Shown here: in pieces, positions 7,126 through 17,414 of the stretch
How positions within the stretch are numbered: the first letter of the stretch is position 1
How the letters are laid out: every line of letters begins with the position of its first letter
Assembly (NCBI GenBank): GCA_020633315.1
Contig: JACKDV010000004.1
Coordinates: 186,001 to 250,000 of the forward strand
Direction: 5' to 3'
DNA length: 64,000 nucleotides
From: Myxococcales bacterium
GTDB taxonomy: Bacteria; Myxococcota_A; Polyangia; Nannocystales; Nannocystaceae
The notes under the pieces: generated by a model
The model's database searches: none
The model's input: only the letters and a program-made list of their open reading frames with translations
What the model was told of the DNA's origin: nothing
Program-made: the position numbers and the translations under genes

Positions 7126-9267
7126 CTACGGGGCCTTCGGATCGGCCGCGCAGCGGAAGCCCACGTCGTGGGGGTGGTAGTCACCGGGCAGGGCGCGGCG
7201 GAAGGCGGGCTCGGCCTGCAACGCCTGGGCGCTGTGGAAGGAGGCACCGCGCGCCACCTTGGCGCCCGCAGGAGCAGCCAGGCCATCGTCGGGCGCCCCC
7301 GGGTACGGGGCGAAGGCGTCGGCCGTCCACTCGGCCACGTTGCCCGCGAGGTCGTCGATGCCGTCGGGGCTCCGCCCGTCGGCGAACGAGCCCACGGCCG
7401 AGGTCTCCACGAAGCCGTCGCTGGCGGGGAACATGCTGGCGTCGAGCCCCACCTTGGAGCGTCGGAACCAGGCCAGGCACTCGCTGCCGCAGGCGTTGAG
7501 CCGCTCGGGGGCGGGCGCGTCGTCACCCCAGGGGTACACGCGACCGTCGCCGCCCCGGGCCGCCCGCTCCCACTCGAGCTCGGTGGGCAGGCGAGCACCC
7601 TTCCAGCGGCAGTAGGCGTCGGCCTGGGCCCAGGTCACGCAGTTGACCGGGTGATCGTCGACGCCCTCACGGGTGTCGTTGCACAGGCTCGAGAACGCCT
7701 CGGCCTCGGCCCTCCCCTCGCTCTGCGCCCAGTGGCTGTCACGGTACGCCCGCTTGCACTCGCCCTCGTCGGAGCAGGCGCGGAACTGGGCCACCGTGAC
7801 CTCGTGGGCGTCGAGGCAGAAGGCCCCGACCTCCGCCTTGTGGGACGGGACGGCCAGCGCCAGCGCGGGATCGCGGGAGTCGGAGCCCACGAACAGCGAG
7901 CTGGCGGGCAGCTCCACCATGCCCTCGGGACAGGGGCGGGCCGGGGTCGCGACGGCCTCGGCTCCTGCATCGGCGCCGGCGGCCGGGGGGGCCTTGGTCT
8001 CGGCTGCGGCAGGGCTGGACGCGTCGCCCTCGGCCTCGCCATCACCGCCGCGGTTGGTCACCACGAACGCAACCGCGGCCGCGGCCGCGATGCCCAGGGC
8101 TCCCAGCGCGGCGAACAGCGGCGCCCGAGAGCGAGGGGGCGGCGGCATCGCCTGGCTCGGCGCCACCGAGCCCACGCTGGTCTCGGGCACCCCCGGCTCC
8201 GAGGGATCGCGAGACTGCCCGGTGCCCACGCTGGTGGGCTCGGGCGTGGGCAGCAGGGTGACCCCCGCCTGCGCCAGCAGCCCGCCGGGCGCCCAGGGCA
8301 GGGGGCGCGGGCCGAAGAGGTCCTTCATCAGCCCCGCCAGGGTGCGGGCGCTGGTGCCCATGCCGTACTGACGCACGAAGGCCTCGAGATCCTCGGCCAG
8401 GGCGCGGGCGGTGGGGTAGCGATGCTCTCGATCGCGGGCGAGCGCCTTGAGCACGATCGCCTCGAGCGGCGGAGGGTAGCCGGGCAGCACCGCCGACGGC
8501 GGCGTGGCGTCGCGGTTGGCGATCATGTTCATCACGACGAGCTCGTTGTCGCCGCGGAACAGCCCGCGCATGGTGGTCAGCTCCCACAGCAGGATGCCGA
8601 TCGCGAACACGTCGCTGCGCCGGTCGAGGGGCTCGGCCCGGCACTGCTCGGGCGACATGTACGAGGCCTTGCCCTTGCGCACCCCCACCTGGGTCATCTT
8701 CGACTGGGTGGCCGCCTTGGCGATGCCGAAGTCGAGCAGCTTCACCCCGCCATCGAAGGTGATCATCACGTTGGTGGTGGAGACGTCGCGGTGGACGATG
8801 TCCAGCGGCTGGCCGTCGAGCCCGACCTGCTCGTGGGCGTAGTGCAGCCCGGCGCACACCCCCAGCACGATGTGCAGCGAGATCTCCATGGGGATCCCGC
8901 GGCCCACCTCGGCCGCGCGGCGCAGCACCCCCGTGAGGTCCTCGCCGTGCAGGTAGGCCATGGTGAAGAAGTAGTCGTCGCCCGCCTTCCCGATGTCGTA
9001 GACGTTGACGATGTTGGGGTGCTCGAGGTTGGCGGCCACCCGCGCCTCGTCGAGGAACATCGAGATGAAGGTGTCGTTGTCCCGCAGGTGCGGCAGGATG
9101 CGCTTGAGGACGACGATCTTCTCGAAGCCCTGGATCCCGGAGGTCTTGGCCAGGAAGAGCTCCGCCATCCCCCCCGTGGCGAGCTTGTAGAGCAGCGTGT
9201 AACGGCCGAGCTGCTCGCCGGCCACGGTCCTCGATGACGTGCTCAAACCGTCGTTCCCCTGGCGCAA
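7126..9267 (-). CDS. Ser/Thr protein kinase fused to FGE-like (sulfatase-modifying factor) domain
   Basis: 713 residues. A kinase domain spans about 20-290: Gly-rich loop LATGGMAELFLA, Lys in VVLKRIL, catalytic loop HRDVSTTN, DFGIAKA and SPEQ. A proline-rich linker leads to one transmembrane helix near 390-410, and an FGE/SUMF1-type domain fills about 445-713 (PCPEGMVELP, EVTVAQFRAC, PVNCVTWAQADAYC, LPTELEWERAARGG, DLAGNVAEWT, VGFRCA). The two active-site cysteines of true formylglycine-generating enzymes should fall near GASFHSAQALQAEPAFRR and are absent, so the domain is more likely a sensor or binding module outside the membrane. The gene reads away from the sigma factor on the same strand. 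Confidence 0.88.
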   Translation of the reverse strand: MRQGNDGLSTSSRTVAGEQLGRYTLLYKLATGGMAELFLAKTSGIQGFEKIVVLKRILPHLRDNDTFISMFLDEARVAANLEHPNIVNVYDIGKAGDDYFFTMAYLHGEDLTGVLRRAAEVGRGIPMEISLHIVLGVCAGLHYAHEQVGLDGQPLDIVHRDVSTTNVMITFDGGVKLLDFGIAKAATQSKMTQVGVRKGKASYMSPEQCRAEPLDRRSDVFAIGILLWELTTMRGLFRGDNELVVMNMIANRDATPPSAVLPGYPPPLEAIVLKALARDREHRYPTARALAEDLEAFVRQYGMGTSARTLAGLMKDLFGPRPLPWAPGGLLAQAGVTLLPTPEPTSVGTGQSRDPSEPGVPETSVGSVAPSQAMPPPPRSRAPLFAALGALGIAAAAAVAFVVTNRGGDGEAEGDASSPAAAETKAPPAAGADAGAEAVATPARPCPEGMVELPASSLFVGSDSRDPALALAVPSHKAEVGAFCLDAHEVTVAQFRACSDEGECKRAYRDSHWAQSEGRAEAEAFSSLCNDTREGVDDHPVNCVTWAQADAYCRWKGARLPTELEWERAARGGDGRVYPWGDDAPAPERLNACGSECLAWFRRSKVGLDASMFPASDGFVETSAVGSFADGRSPDGIDDLAGNVAEWTADAFAPYPGAPDDGLAAPAGAKVARGASFHSAQALQAEPAFRRALPGDYHPHDVGFRCAADPKAP

Positions 9268-9326
9268 CGATACCTCGGCCGGGCCCTGCGCGGGACCGAC
9301 GAGGGCCCCTTTGCCGCTCGTGCCCC

Positions 9327-10007
9327 TCAGGTCGCCAGTGAGGTCATCGCCTCGGGATCGCGCGCGGGCACGAGGATCCCCGCCAGCGCCTTGTAGGCCC
9401 GATGCGCGCGGACTCGCAGCGCCCCCGGGCGCACGCCGAGGCGCTGCCCGATGTCGGCCATGCTCATGCCGCGCAGCTTGTGGAGCTTGACCACCTCGCG
9501 CTGCCCCGGCGGGAGCTGCTCGATGGCCTCGCGAACGCGACGCGCCACCTCGTCACCGTCCTCGCGGTCGAGCTGCAGCTCCTCCGCGTTGGGCACCTCC
9601 TCGGGCACGCCCATGCCGTGCACGTCACCCTTGGCGATGAGCGACTCGTGCCGACGATCGCGGCGGTAGCTGTGCCGCAGGTGGTCGAGCGCGACATTGC
9701 GCGCGATGGCCAGGTACCAGCCCTCCACCGCTCGGTCGGCGCGCTCGGGCAGCGACGCGAAGCGATCGCGGGCCGCGTGGGCGCGCAGGAAGGTGAGCTG
9801 CACGAGGTCGTCGACCACGGCGGGATCGCGAACCAAGCGGCTCAGCCGCGAGCGAAGTCGCGGCTGCAGCGCGCCATGCAGGCGTTCGAACGCCTGCTCG
9901 TCGCCATCGACGTAGGCCTCCATCCAGCGGTGGAGCTGGCCGCTGGACGCATGAGCGGGAGCGGCGGCAGAGCGGGAGTCGAGGGAGTCGGCGTGGAGGT
10001 CGGTCAT
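9327..10007 (-). CDS. ECF-type RNA polymerase sigma factor
   Basis: 226 residues. Region 2 is seen in YVDGDEQAFERLH and DDLVQLTFLRAHAARDRF, with the DNA-melting segment WYLAIARNVALDHLRHSYRR. Region 4 is a helix-turn-helix: LPPGQREVVKLHKLRGMSMADIG then GVRPGALRVRAHRAYKAL. The ATG at 10007 has an AGGGTGG ribosome-binding site six bases upstream. No anti-sigma gene follows; the downstream neighbour is the kinase/FGE gene, 59 bp away. The region just upstream (10038-10055) carries a near-copy of the candidate operator found upstream of the TetR gene, suggesting repression by that regulator. Confidence 0.9.
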   Translation of the reverse strand: MTDLHADSLDSRSAAAPAHASSGQLHRWMEAYVDGDEQAFERLHGALQPRLRSRLSRLVRDPAVVDDLVQLTFLRAHAARDRFASLPERADRAVEGWYLAIARNVALDHLRHSYRRDRRHESLIAKGDVHGMGVPEEVPNAEELQLDREDGDEVARRVREAIEQLPPGQREVVKLHKLRGMSMADIGQRLGVRPGALRVRAHRAYKALAGILVPARDPEAMTSLAT

Positions 10008-10037
10008 GGTGCACCACCCTTTCGGGGGACGGGGCTT

Positions 10038-10055
10038 CGATAGTTGACTGGTCGG
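10038..10055. promoter_or_regulatory. Candidate TetR operator upstream of the sigma factor
   Basis: CGATAGTTGACTGGTCGG lies 31-48 bp upstream of the sigma factor start. It matches 16 of 18 positions of the reverse complement of the site at 10813-10830, upstream of the TetR gene. The core GACYGGTC is (nearly) palindromic, as expected for a TetR-family dimer. Confidence 0.5.
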
Positions 10056-10079
10056 TAAAGTTTCTGACCGCGAAAAAAA

Positions 10080-10760
10080 CTACGACAAGACTTCGCTGGC
10101 CTGACAGGTGTGGAGGCCATCGGAGTGGCTGGGCTCCTCGACGTCGATCGGAGCCGGTGCCGTGGGCAGCTCGGCCTGGGCGAGGGCGACCATGCCGTGG
10201 GCCAGCCGCAAGAAGACGTCGGGATCGTTGGTGGTCTTGGCGAGCAGGGTGACTCCCTGCACGTAGGCCACCAGCGCCTCGGCCGAGCGCTCGGCATCGG
10301 GCACCCGCAGCTCCCCGCGATCGGCCGCCCGACGCAGCAGGAAGATGAGCTGGGTCTGCCAACGCGCGAAGATCGTCGCGAGCTTGTTCTGGATATCGGT
10401 GTCGCGGTGGGCCATCTCCTGGGCCAGGTTGCCCAGGGGACAGCCATGCGCCGAGCCGAAGTTGCGCTTGGCCCGCATGTAGCCCGCGTACATCGAGGTG
10501 AGCATGCCGGCGAGCTGCTCGCTCACCGGGCGGCCGCTCTGCAGGGCCTGCTGCATCCCCACCTCTTGGTGCTCCGCGAAGCGATCGAGGGTGGCCAGCA
10601 CCAGCTCGTGCTTCGAGCGGAAGAAGTGATAGAAGCTGCCCTTCTTGAGGCCGGCGGCCTTGCAGATGTCGGACACGCTCACCGCGGTGTAGCCACGCTC
10701 GTGCACGAGCTGCGAGGCCACGGCGAGCAGACGGTCGCGCGCGTCGCTACAGCGACCCAT
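10080..10760 (-). CDS. TetR/AcrR-family transcriptional repressor
   Basis: 226 residues from the ATG at 10760, chosen because GAGGGGAGGG lies just upstream; another ATG at 10784 lacks such a site. The N-terminal DNA-binding domain is canonical: RDRLLAVASQLVHERGYTAVSV, then SDICKAAGLKKGSFYHFF, then RSKHELVLATL. The C-terminal ligand domain resembles the NemR/AcuR-like TetR_C group (CPLGNLAQEMAHRD, with Cys in SAHGCPLGN), a position often used for sensing electrophiles; that ligand is inference. Two near-identical candidate operators flank the gene, one in its own promoter and one before the sigma gene. Confidence 0.92.
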   Translation of the reverse strand: MGRCSDARDRLLAVASQLVHERGYTAVSVSDICKAAGLKKGSFYHFFRSKHELVLATLDRFAEHQEVGMQQALQSGRPVSEQLAGMLTSMYAGYMRAKRNFGSAHGCPLGNLAQEMAHRDTDIQNKLATIFARWQTQLIFLLRRAADRGELRVPDAERSAEALVAYVQGVTLLAKTTNDPDVFLRLAHGMVALAQAELPTAPAPIDVEEPSHSDGLHTCQASEVLS

Positions 10761-10812
10761 GCATCCCTCCCCTCGCGGCCCCATGACTGTGCGTATCGCG
10801 CATCATTCTTGT

Positions 10813-10830
10813 CCGACCGGTCAACTATAG
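10813..10830. promoter_or_regulatory. Candidate TetR autoregulatory operator
   Basis: CCGACCGGTCAACTATAG lies 53-70 bp upstream of the chosen TetR start and contains the perfect palindrome GACCGGTC. The only other near match I saw is at 10038-10055 upstream of the sigma factor gene (16 of 18 positions, inverted). The surrounding 10785-10985 gap also holds the promoter of fxsA on the other strand. Confidence 0.5.
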
Positions 10831-10985
10831 GGACGAGGGCTCCGCGGAACAAGTTACCTCGCGAAGAATTTTCTCGTGCCCTTGCCCGCGTTGTTCCCGC
10901 GCAATTGGACTTGGGATGGCTCCGCGACGAGCGATGATCGCGCGTTCGTCGGAGGCCACCGCCCCCGCTGCTAGGCTTCCGCATC

Positions 10986-11501
10986 GTGCTCGGCAAGCTC
11001 TTGCTCCTGTTCACCGTGGTCCCGGTGGTGGAGCTGTACCTGCTCATCACCATCGGCGAGCGGCTGGGCGCCGGCGCCACGGTGGCCCTGGTGCTCGTGA
11101 CCGGCCTGCTCGGCGCGACCCTGGCCAAGCGCGAGGGATCCCGGGTGCTGCGCAACTGGCAGCAGTCGCTCGAGCGCGGCGAGATGCCCAAGGAGGGGGT
11201 CACCTCGAGCCTGCTGGTGCTGGTCGGCGGCGTCTTGCTGGTCACCCCCGGGGTGGTCACCGACCTCACCGGCCTGCTGCTGCTCGTGCCGTGGTCGCGT
11301 CGACTGGTGGCGGGGATGCTCCGCAAGCGCCTGCAGCATCGCTTCGAGATGCGCAGCGTGGTCACCGGCCCCGCCTTCTTCGACCTGGGCGCCCAGGCCG
11401 GCCCCCACGGCTCGGTCATCGACGTGGACGTGGTGGAGGTCGAGGCGACCGAGCCCCGCGACGAGGACGAGCCGGACGCCCGCGATCGATCGGCGAGCTG
11501 A
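10986..11501 (+). CDS. fxsA: FxsA family membrane protein
   Basis: 171 residues from a GTG start at 10986. The first 130 residues match the FxsA family: LFTVVPVVELYLLITIGERLGA (two short helices and the conserved Glu), GLLGATLAKREGSRVL, and the second hydrophobic hairpin VLVGGVLLVTPGVVTDLTG followed by LLLVPWSRR. The C-terminal 45 residues are soluble and acidic. FxsA of E. coli suppresses phage T7 exclusion when overproduced; its native role is unknown. Divergent from the TetR gene. Confidence 0.88.
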   Translation: MLGKLLLLFTVVPVVELYLLITIGERLGAGATVALVLVTGLLGATLAKREGSRVLRNWQQSLERGEMPKEGVTSSLLVLVGGVLLVTPGVVTDLTGLLLLVPWSRRLVAGMLRKRLQHRFEMRSVVTGPAFFDLGAQAGPHGSVIDVDVVEVEATEPRDEDEPDARDRSAS

Positions 11502-11527
11502 GACGAGCTCGATGGAGCGCGACCGTC

Positions 11528-11542
11528 GGGGCTCCGAGCCCC
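11528..11542. terminator. Hairpin between convergent fxsA and ygiQ genes
   Basis: GGGGCTC (11528-11534) and GAGCCCC (11536-11542) are exact complements separated by a single base, giving a tight stem of five or more pairs. It lies between the stops of two convergent genes and could terminate both, though no T-tract is present. Confidence 0.35.
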
Positions 11543-11606
11543 AGGCTCGGCGACCGCCTCACGCTCCGTCGACCGATGGGACGAGCTCGAGGCTCGCCCC
11601 CGCCGC

Positions 11607-13913
<2,307 letters not shown>

Positions 13914-14050
13914 GTCGACTCCGTGTAGCTCATCGGCCGAGGCGAGGAAAGGCGACGCCCGCCAGCGGGCCAGCCCGCGGCGCTCCGACCATCCCGGCGG
14001 AACACGCGCCCTCTTCCCCTGGACGCCCCGCCCTGCCACGATCGTCGACG

Positions 14051-14767
14051 ATGGTGGCCTGGCGTCATGCGGCGGTCGTCCTCGGGCTGGTGGCCGGCCT
14101 CGGGGTCCCGACCCCCGCCGCCGCCGCGGATGGCTCGGACACCAACCGCTGGCGCGCCCACCTGGGCACCGACCTCGGCTCGTGGGTGCGCTCGGTGCCG
14201 TGGCCCCACCGCATCGGAGGCCCCTCGGGCAGCCGCGACTACCTGGGCGTGGTGGGGGTCAAGCGGCTGCGGCTCGGCGGCGGCCTGGGGCACGGCTTCC
14301 GCGACCGCTTCGTGGTGGGGATGCGCCTCGACTACGAGATCAGCCGCGGGGTCCAGCGCAGCCTGGTCCCCAACGCCGAGGCCCGCGCGGTCACGATGAC
14401 CGCCATGCCCTACTTCACCGTGATGGCCGACCCCCACCACATCGTGCGCCCCTACCTCTCGCTGCGCGCGGGCCTGGGCGGGGGGCTGGTCACCGTGCGC
14501 GACGCCAGCCCGCTCGACCGACCCGAGCGCTCGTCCTCGCTGATCTACCCGCTGCTCGGACTCGACCTGGGCGCCCATGCCTTCGTCTCCCCCGACGTCT
14601 CGCTCGACGGCAGCGTGAGCCTGGACCACCGCTGGGAGACCATGCGCGACACCACCCCGGCCCCGGTGGTCCCGGGCGGGGCCGACCTGCAGGACGACGC
14701 CGGGCACCAGGCCTTCGGGCGCCGCTACAACGCGTCGATCGTGCTCGCGGTCTCGCGCTGGTTCTGA
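14051..14767 (+). CDS. Exported protein, probable outer-membrane beta-barrel
   Basis: 238 residues. Signal peptide about 1-24 with cleavage after TPAAAA. The mature part alternates hydrophobic and polar residues (LGVVGVKRLRLGGGLGHGF, FVVGMRLDYEISRGV, VRPYLSLRAGLGGGL, LLGLDLGAHAFVSPDVSLDG) and ends in IVLAVSRWF, a terminal Phe strand recognised by the BAM machinery in outer-membrane barrels. About eight strands seem possible. Substrate or partner unknown. It is divergent from the ygiQ gene across a 137-bp gap. Confidence 0.7.
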   Translation: MVAWRHAAVVLGLVAGLGVPTPAAAADGSDTNRWRAHLGTDLGSWVRSVPWPHRIGGPSGSRDYLGVVGVKRLRLGGGLGHGFRDRFVVGMRLDYEISRGVQRSLVPNAEARAVTMTAMPYFTVMADPHHIVRPYLSLRAGLGGGLVTVRDASPLDRPERSSSLIYPLLGLDLGAHAFVSPDVSLDGSVSLDHRWETMRDTTPAPVVPGGADLQDDAGHQAFGRRYNASIVLAVSRWF

Positions 14768-14794
14768 GCCCGGCTCGCACGCTCGCCGGCCGGC

Positions 14795-15433
14795 TCACGC
14801 CGCCGTGCAGACATCCGCGTCACAGGTGAAGCCGGACTCGCAGTCGCCGTTGCTCGCACAGGGGTCGCCCTCCATGCCGTCGTGGCACAGATCGTCGGGA
14901 CCACACAACGGCGCCAGCGCGCTGCTGCAATCGCCCGCGCCCGTGCAGGGATCGCCCTCGTCCCCGTCCTGGCACACATCGGTCGGCCCACAGAACGGCG
15001 CCTCGTCGCCGCAGTCGGCCGCGGCCGAGCACGGATCGCCGTCGCTGCCGTCGTGGCACATCCCATCGGGCGAGCACACCGACGCCTCCGTGGAGCAGTC
15101 GGCCGCGCCCCCGCAGGGATCGCCCTCCTGCCCCGCCTGACACCCCATCGGCCCGCAGATCGGCGTGGGCTGGGCGCACTGATCGTCGGAGTTGCAGCTG
15201 CCGCCCCCCGAGCCGGTGGTCGTGGTCGCCGAGCCCGTGCTGGTGCTCTCGCCCCCGCCTCCGCTCGTGCTCGTCGACGGCACGTCGCCGGAGCTCGAGT
15301 CTCCGCCGCTGGTGTCCATACCGGAGGCACTGGCGGGGCCCAGGTACTCCGGGTTGGGCTGGCGGCAGCCCACCACGAGCAGCAGCCCCACCAAGCCCAG
15401 CGCTCCCCCGAGTCGTGCCGACCTTCCCCTCAC
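14795..15433 (-). CDS. Cys-rich repeat lipoprotein
   Basis: 212 residues from a GTG at 15433; an upstream ATG at 15547 would bury the signal peptide behind 38 basic residues. Lipobox LVVGC ends the signal. A Ser/Thr/Gly linker follows, then about five copies of a unit of roughly 27 residues with the pattern C..A.DC.....P.CGP.D.C.DG.EGDP (for example EGDPCTGAGDCSSALAPLCG). The even cysteine number and export suggest disulfide-bonded small modules. No enzyme motif is present. It may be a surface adhesin or structural protein. Convergent with the barrel gene, divergent from the HTTM-like gene. Confidence 0.75.
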   Translation of the reverse strand: MRGRSARLGGALGLVGLLLVVGCRQPNPEYLGPASASGMDTSGGDSSSGDVPSTSTSGGGGESTSTGSATTTTGSGGGSCNSDDQCAQPTPICGPMGCQAGQEGDPCGGAADCSTEASVCSPDGMCHDGSDGDPCSAAADCGDEAPFCGPTDVCQDGDEGDPCTGAGDCSSALAPLCGPDDLCHDGMEGDPCASNGDCESGFTCDADVCTAA

Positions 15434-15525
15434 GCTCCGTGGATCCTCGCACGCTCGGGCATGGCGTGCTACCTGCCTCCCCGCCGCCACGGGCCCGAGC
15501 GGCTGCGCTAACATGGGCACGATCG

Positions 15526-17286
15526 ATGCTCGATCTCGCGGCCACATTGCTGCTGGGGCTCCTCGCGGCCCAGCTCGTGCTCCATCGGCGCCTGCTGGCC
15601 GCGCTGTGGTTTCGCCACGAGGACCCGCGCCCGATCGCGCTGCTCCGCATCGCCACCGGCGCCCTCACCCTGGCCTGGCTCGTCGACCTCGTCCCGCTGC
15701 TGGACTACCTGTTCAGCTCCGAGGGCGTGGTGGTCGGGGAGCGAGCCCACCAGGCCTGGGGCCGCCTGGGCCCCTACTCGCCCCTGTTCGAGCACGACTC
15801 GCCCGCCTTCGTCCGCGCCTACGTCATCGCCCTGGGCATCGCCGCCTCGGCCCTCACCCTCGGCCTGCTCACCCCGCTGGCCAAGTGGCTCACCTGGGGC
15901 CTGTTCGTGGGCCTGGTCGCGCGCAACGGCCTGTTCGGGGGCGGCGACCAGGTCTTCGCCTGCTTCCTCTTCTACCTGTGCCTGGCCCGCTGCGGCCACG
16001 CCTACGGCGTGGATGCCTGGTGGTACCGCCGTCGCCACGGCCAGCGCCGCCGGATCCCCGCCTGGCCGCGCAACCTCATGCTGCTGCAGCTCATCGCGGT
16101 CTTCTGCGCCAACGGCCTCGCCAAGCACGGGGCCATGTGGCGCGCCGGCGACACCGTCTACTACATCTTCAACCACCCGCACTTCCGCCCGGCCGAGCTG
16201 TGGGGGCTCTCGGCGGCCCTCGGCACCAACCTCATGCGCCTGGCCACCTGGGTCACGCACGCCTTCGAGCTGCTGTTCTTCCTGGTGGTGGTGGGCATGG
16301 TGGTCCGCTTCGTCCGTGCCCACCCCGAGCGAATGCCCACCGGCCGCGCCCGCGCCCTGGGGCGCGCCCTGGGGGTGGCGATCGGCCTCGACGTGATCGC
16401 CATGGCCTGGCTGGCCCTGCCCCGCGAGGCTCGCAGCTCGATGCCCTTCGTGGTGAGCATGGCGATCGGCCTCGCGGCGGCCCTGGGCCCCCTCACCGTG
16501 GCGGCGGCCCGACGCCTGCCCCCCGTGCTGCTCCGCTGGCTGCTGGGCCGCCGCCTGTGGGTCTCGCTGTGGCTGCTGTTCACCGCCCAGCTCGCCTTCG
16601 TGCTGCAGATCGGATGGTTCACCGCCCTCACCATGTGCAGCGCGGTGCTCGTGCTCGAGGGCGACGAGCTCGACCGCCTGCGCGACCGTGCGGGTGGGCC
16701 CGCCCCCGCGGCCCCCTCGGTCGAGCCCACGCCGCCCGGGCCGTGGCGGCGACGCGCCATCGCAGCGCTGTCGGCCGTGCACGTACTGGCGGTGATGGCC
16801 GTGCTGCTCCCCCACGACCAGCCGCCCTCCCCGTGGCGCCGCGCGGCCGAGCAACCCCTGCGCCGCTGGATCCGTCAGACCACCTTCAGCCAGCACTGGC
16901 GCATGTTCGCCCCCACCGGCGCCTCGGCCCCGCTCGAGCTCGAGGTGGTGCTGCGCGACGCCGACGGCCGAGCGATCGCGCTGGGCGGGGGCATGGTGCC
17001 TCCCGAGCGAGCCGCGTCGCCGTGGGGCCTCGACAAGCAGCAGAAGGTGCGCCGCCGCCTCGCCGACGAGCGCTCGGGCCGAGCCTACTGGCCCTGGCAT
17101 GCCCGCTGGGTGTGCCGCCGCTTCGGCTCGCTCGTCGACGGCCCGTCCACGGTGGAGCTGTACTCGCTGCGCACCCCGCTGCCCTCGCCCCGCGCCCTGC
17201 AGGTGCTCGGGGTCGACGAGGCGCTGGCCCGGGCCGAGGCCGAGGCCCAGCGCACCCTGGTGTTCGACGAGCCCTGCCGCCCCTGA
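15526..17286 (+). CDS. HTTM-like (vitamin K-dependent carboxylase-related) membrane protein
   Basis: 586 residues from the ATG at 15526. The N-terminal 280 residues hold many hydrophobic helices in HTTM order: PIALLRIATGALTLAWLVDL, a luminal-type loop LDYLFSSEGVVV, LCLARCGHAYGVDAWW, LIAVFCANGLAKHG.MW, and a helix with NHPHFRP. After about 400, a soluble region with QTTFSQHWRMFAP follows, as in HTTM proteins that have an extra C-terminal domain. Known HTTM members range from gamma-carboxylase to uncharacterised bacterial proteins; carboxylation here is not implied. Divergent from the Cys-rich lipoprotein. Confidence 0.75.
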   Translation: MLDLAATLLLGLLAAQLVLHRRLLAALWFRHEDPRPIALLRIATGALTLAWLVDLVPLLDYLFSSEGVVVGERAHQAWGRLGPYSPLFEHDSPAFVRAYVIALGIAASALTLGLLTPLAKWLTWGLFVGLVARNGLFGGGDQVFACFLFYLCLARCGHAYGVDAWWYRRRHGQRRRIPAWPRNLMLLQLIAVFCANGLAKHGAMWRAGDTVYYIFNHPHFRPAELWGLSAALGTNLMRLATWVTHAFELLFFLVVVGMVVRFVRAHPERMPTGRARALGRALGVAIGLDVIAMAWLALPREARSSMPFVVSMAIGLAAALGPLTVAAARRLPPVLLRWLLGRRLWVSLWLLFTAQLAFVLQIGWFTALTMCSAVLVLEGDELDRLRDRAGGPAPAAPSVEPTPPGPWRRRAIAALSAVHVLAVMAVLLPHDQPPSPWRRAAEQPLRRWIRQTTFSQHWRMFAPTGASAPLELEVVLRDADGRAIALGGGMVPPERAASPWGLDKQQKVRRRLADERSGRAYWPWHARWVCRRFGSLVDGPSTVELYSLRTPLPSPRALQVLGVDEALARAEAEAQRTLVFDEPCRP

Positions 17287-17390
17287 GCCAGGGTCACGCT
17301 CGGGTCGAGCGCGCCGGCCTCCCCGTCGAGCACGCTCGCTCGGCCCCTCCCGACCGGCCCTTCGCGGGCCCACCTCTCGTGTCCGGGGTC

Positions 17391-17405
17391 GGCCGCTCCG
17401 CGGCC
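17391..17405. terminator. Hairpin downstream of the peptidase gene
   Basis: GGCCGC (17391-17396) and GCGGCC (17400-17405) form a six-pair stem with a TCC loop, between the convergent stops of the HTTM-like and peptidase genes. No T-tract. Confidence 0.3.
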
Positions 17406-17414
17406 CATGGCCGC

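Noticed and set aside
7126..7960. FGE domain taken as a sulfatase activator
   Set aside because: The catalytic Cys pair is absent and no sulfatase gene lies nearby.
13914..14039. The longer YgiQ start at 14039
   Set aside because: The 42 added residues are Arg/Trp/Gly-rich and unlike the family; the GTG at 13913 has a ribosome-binding site and the expected distance to the first conserved block.
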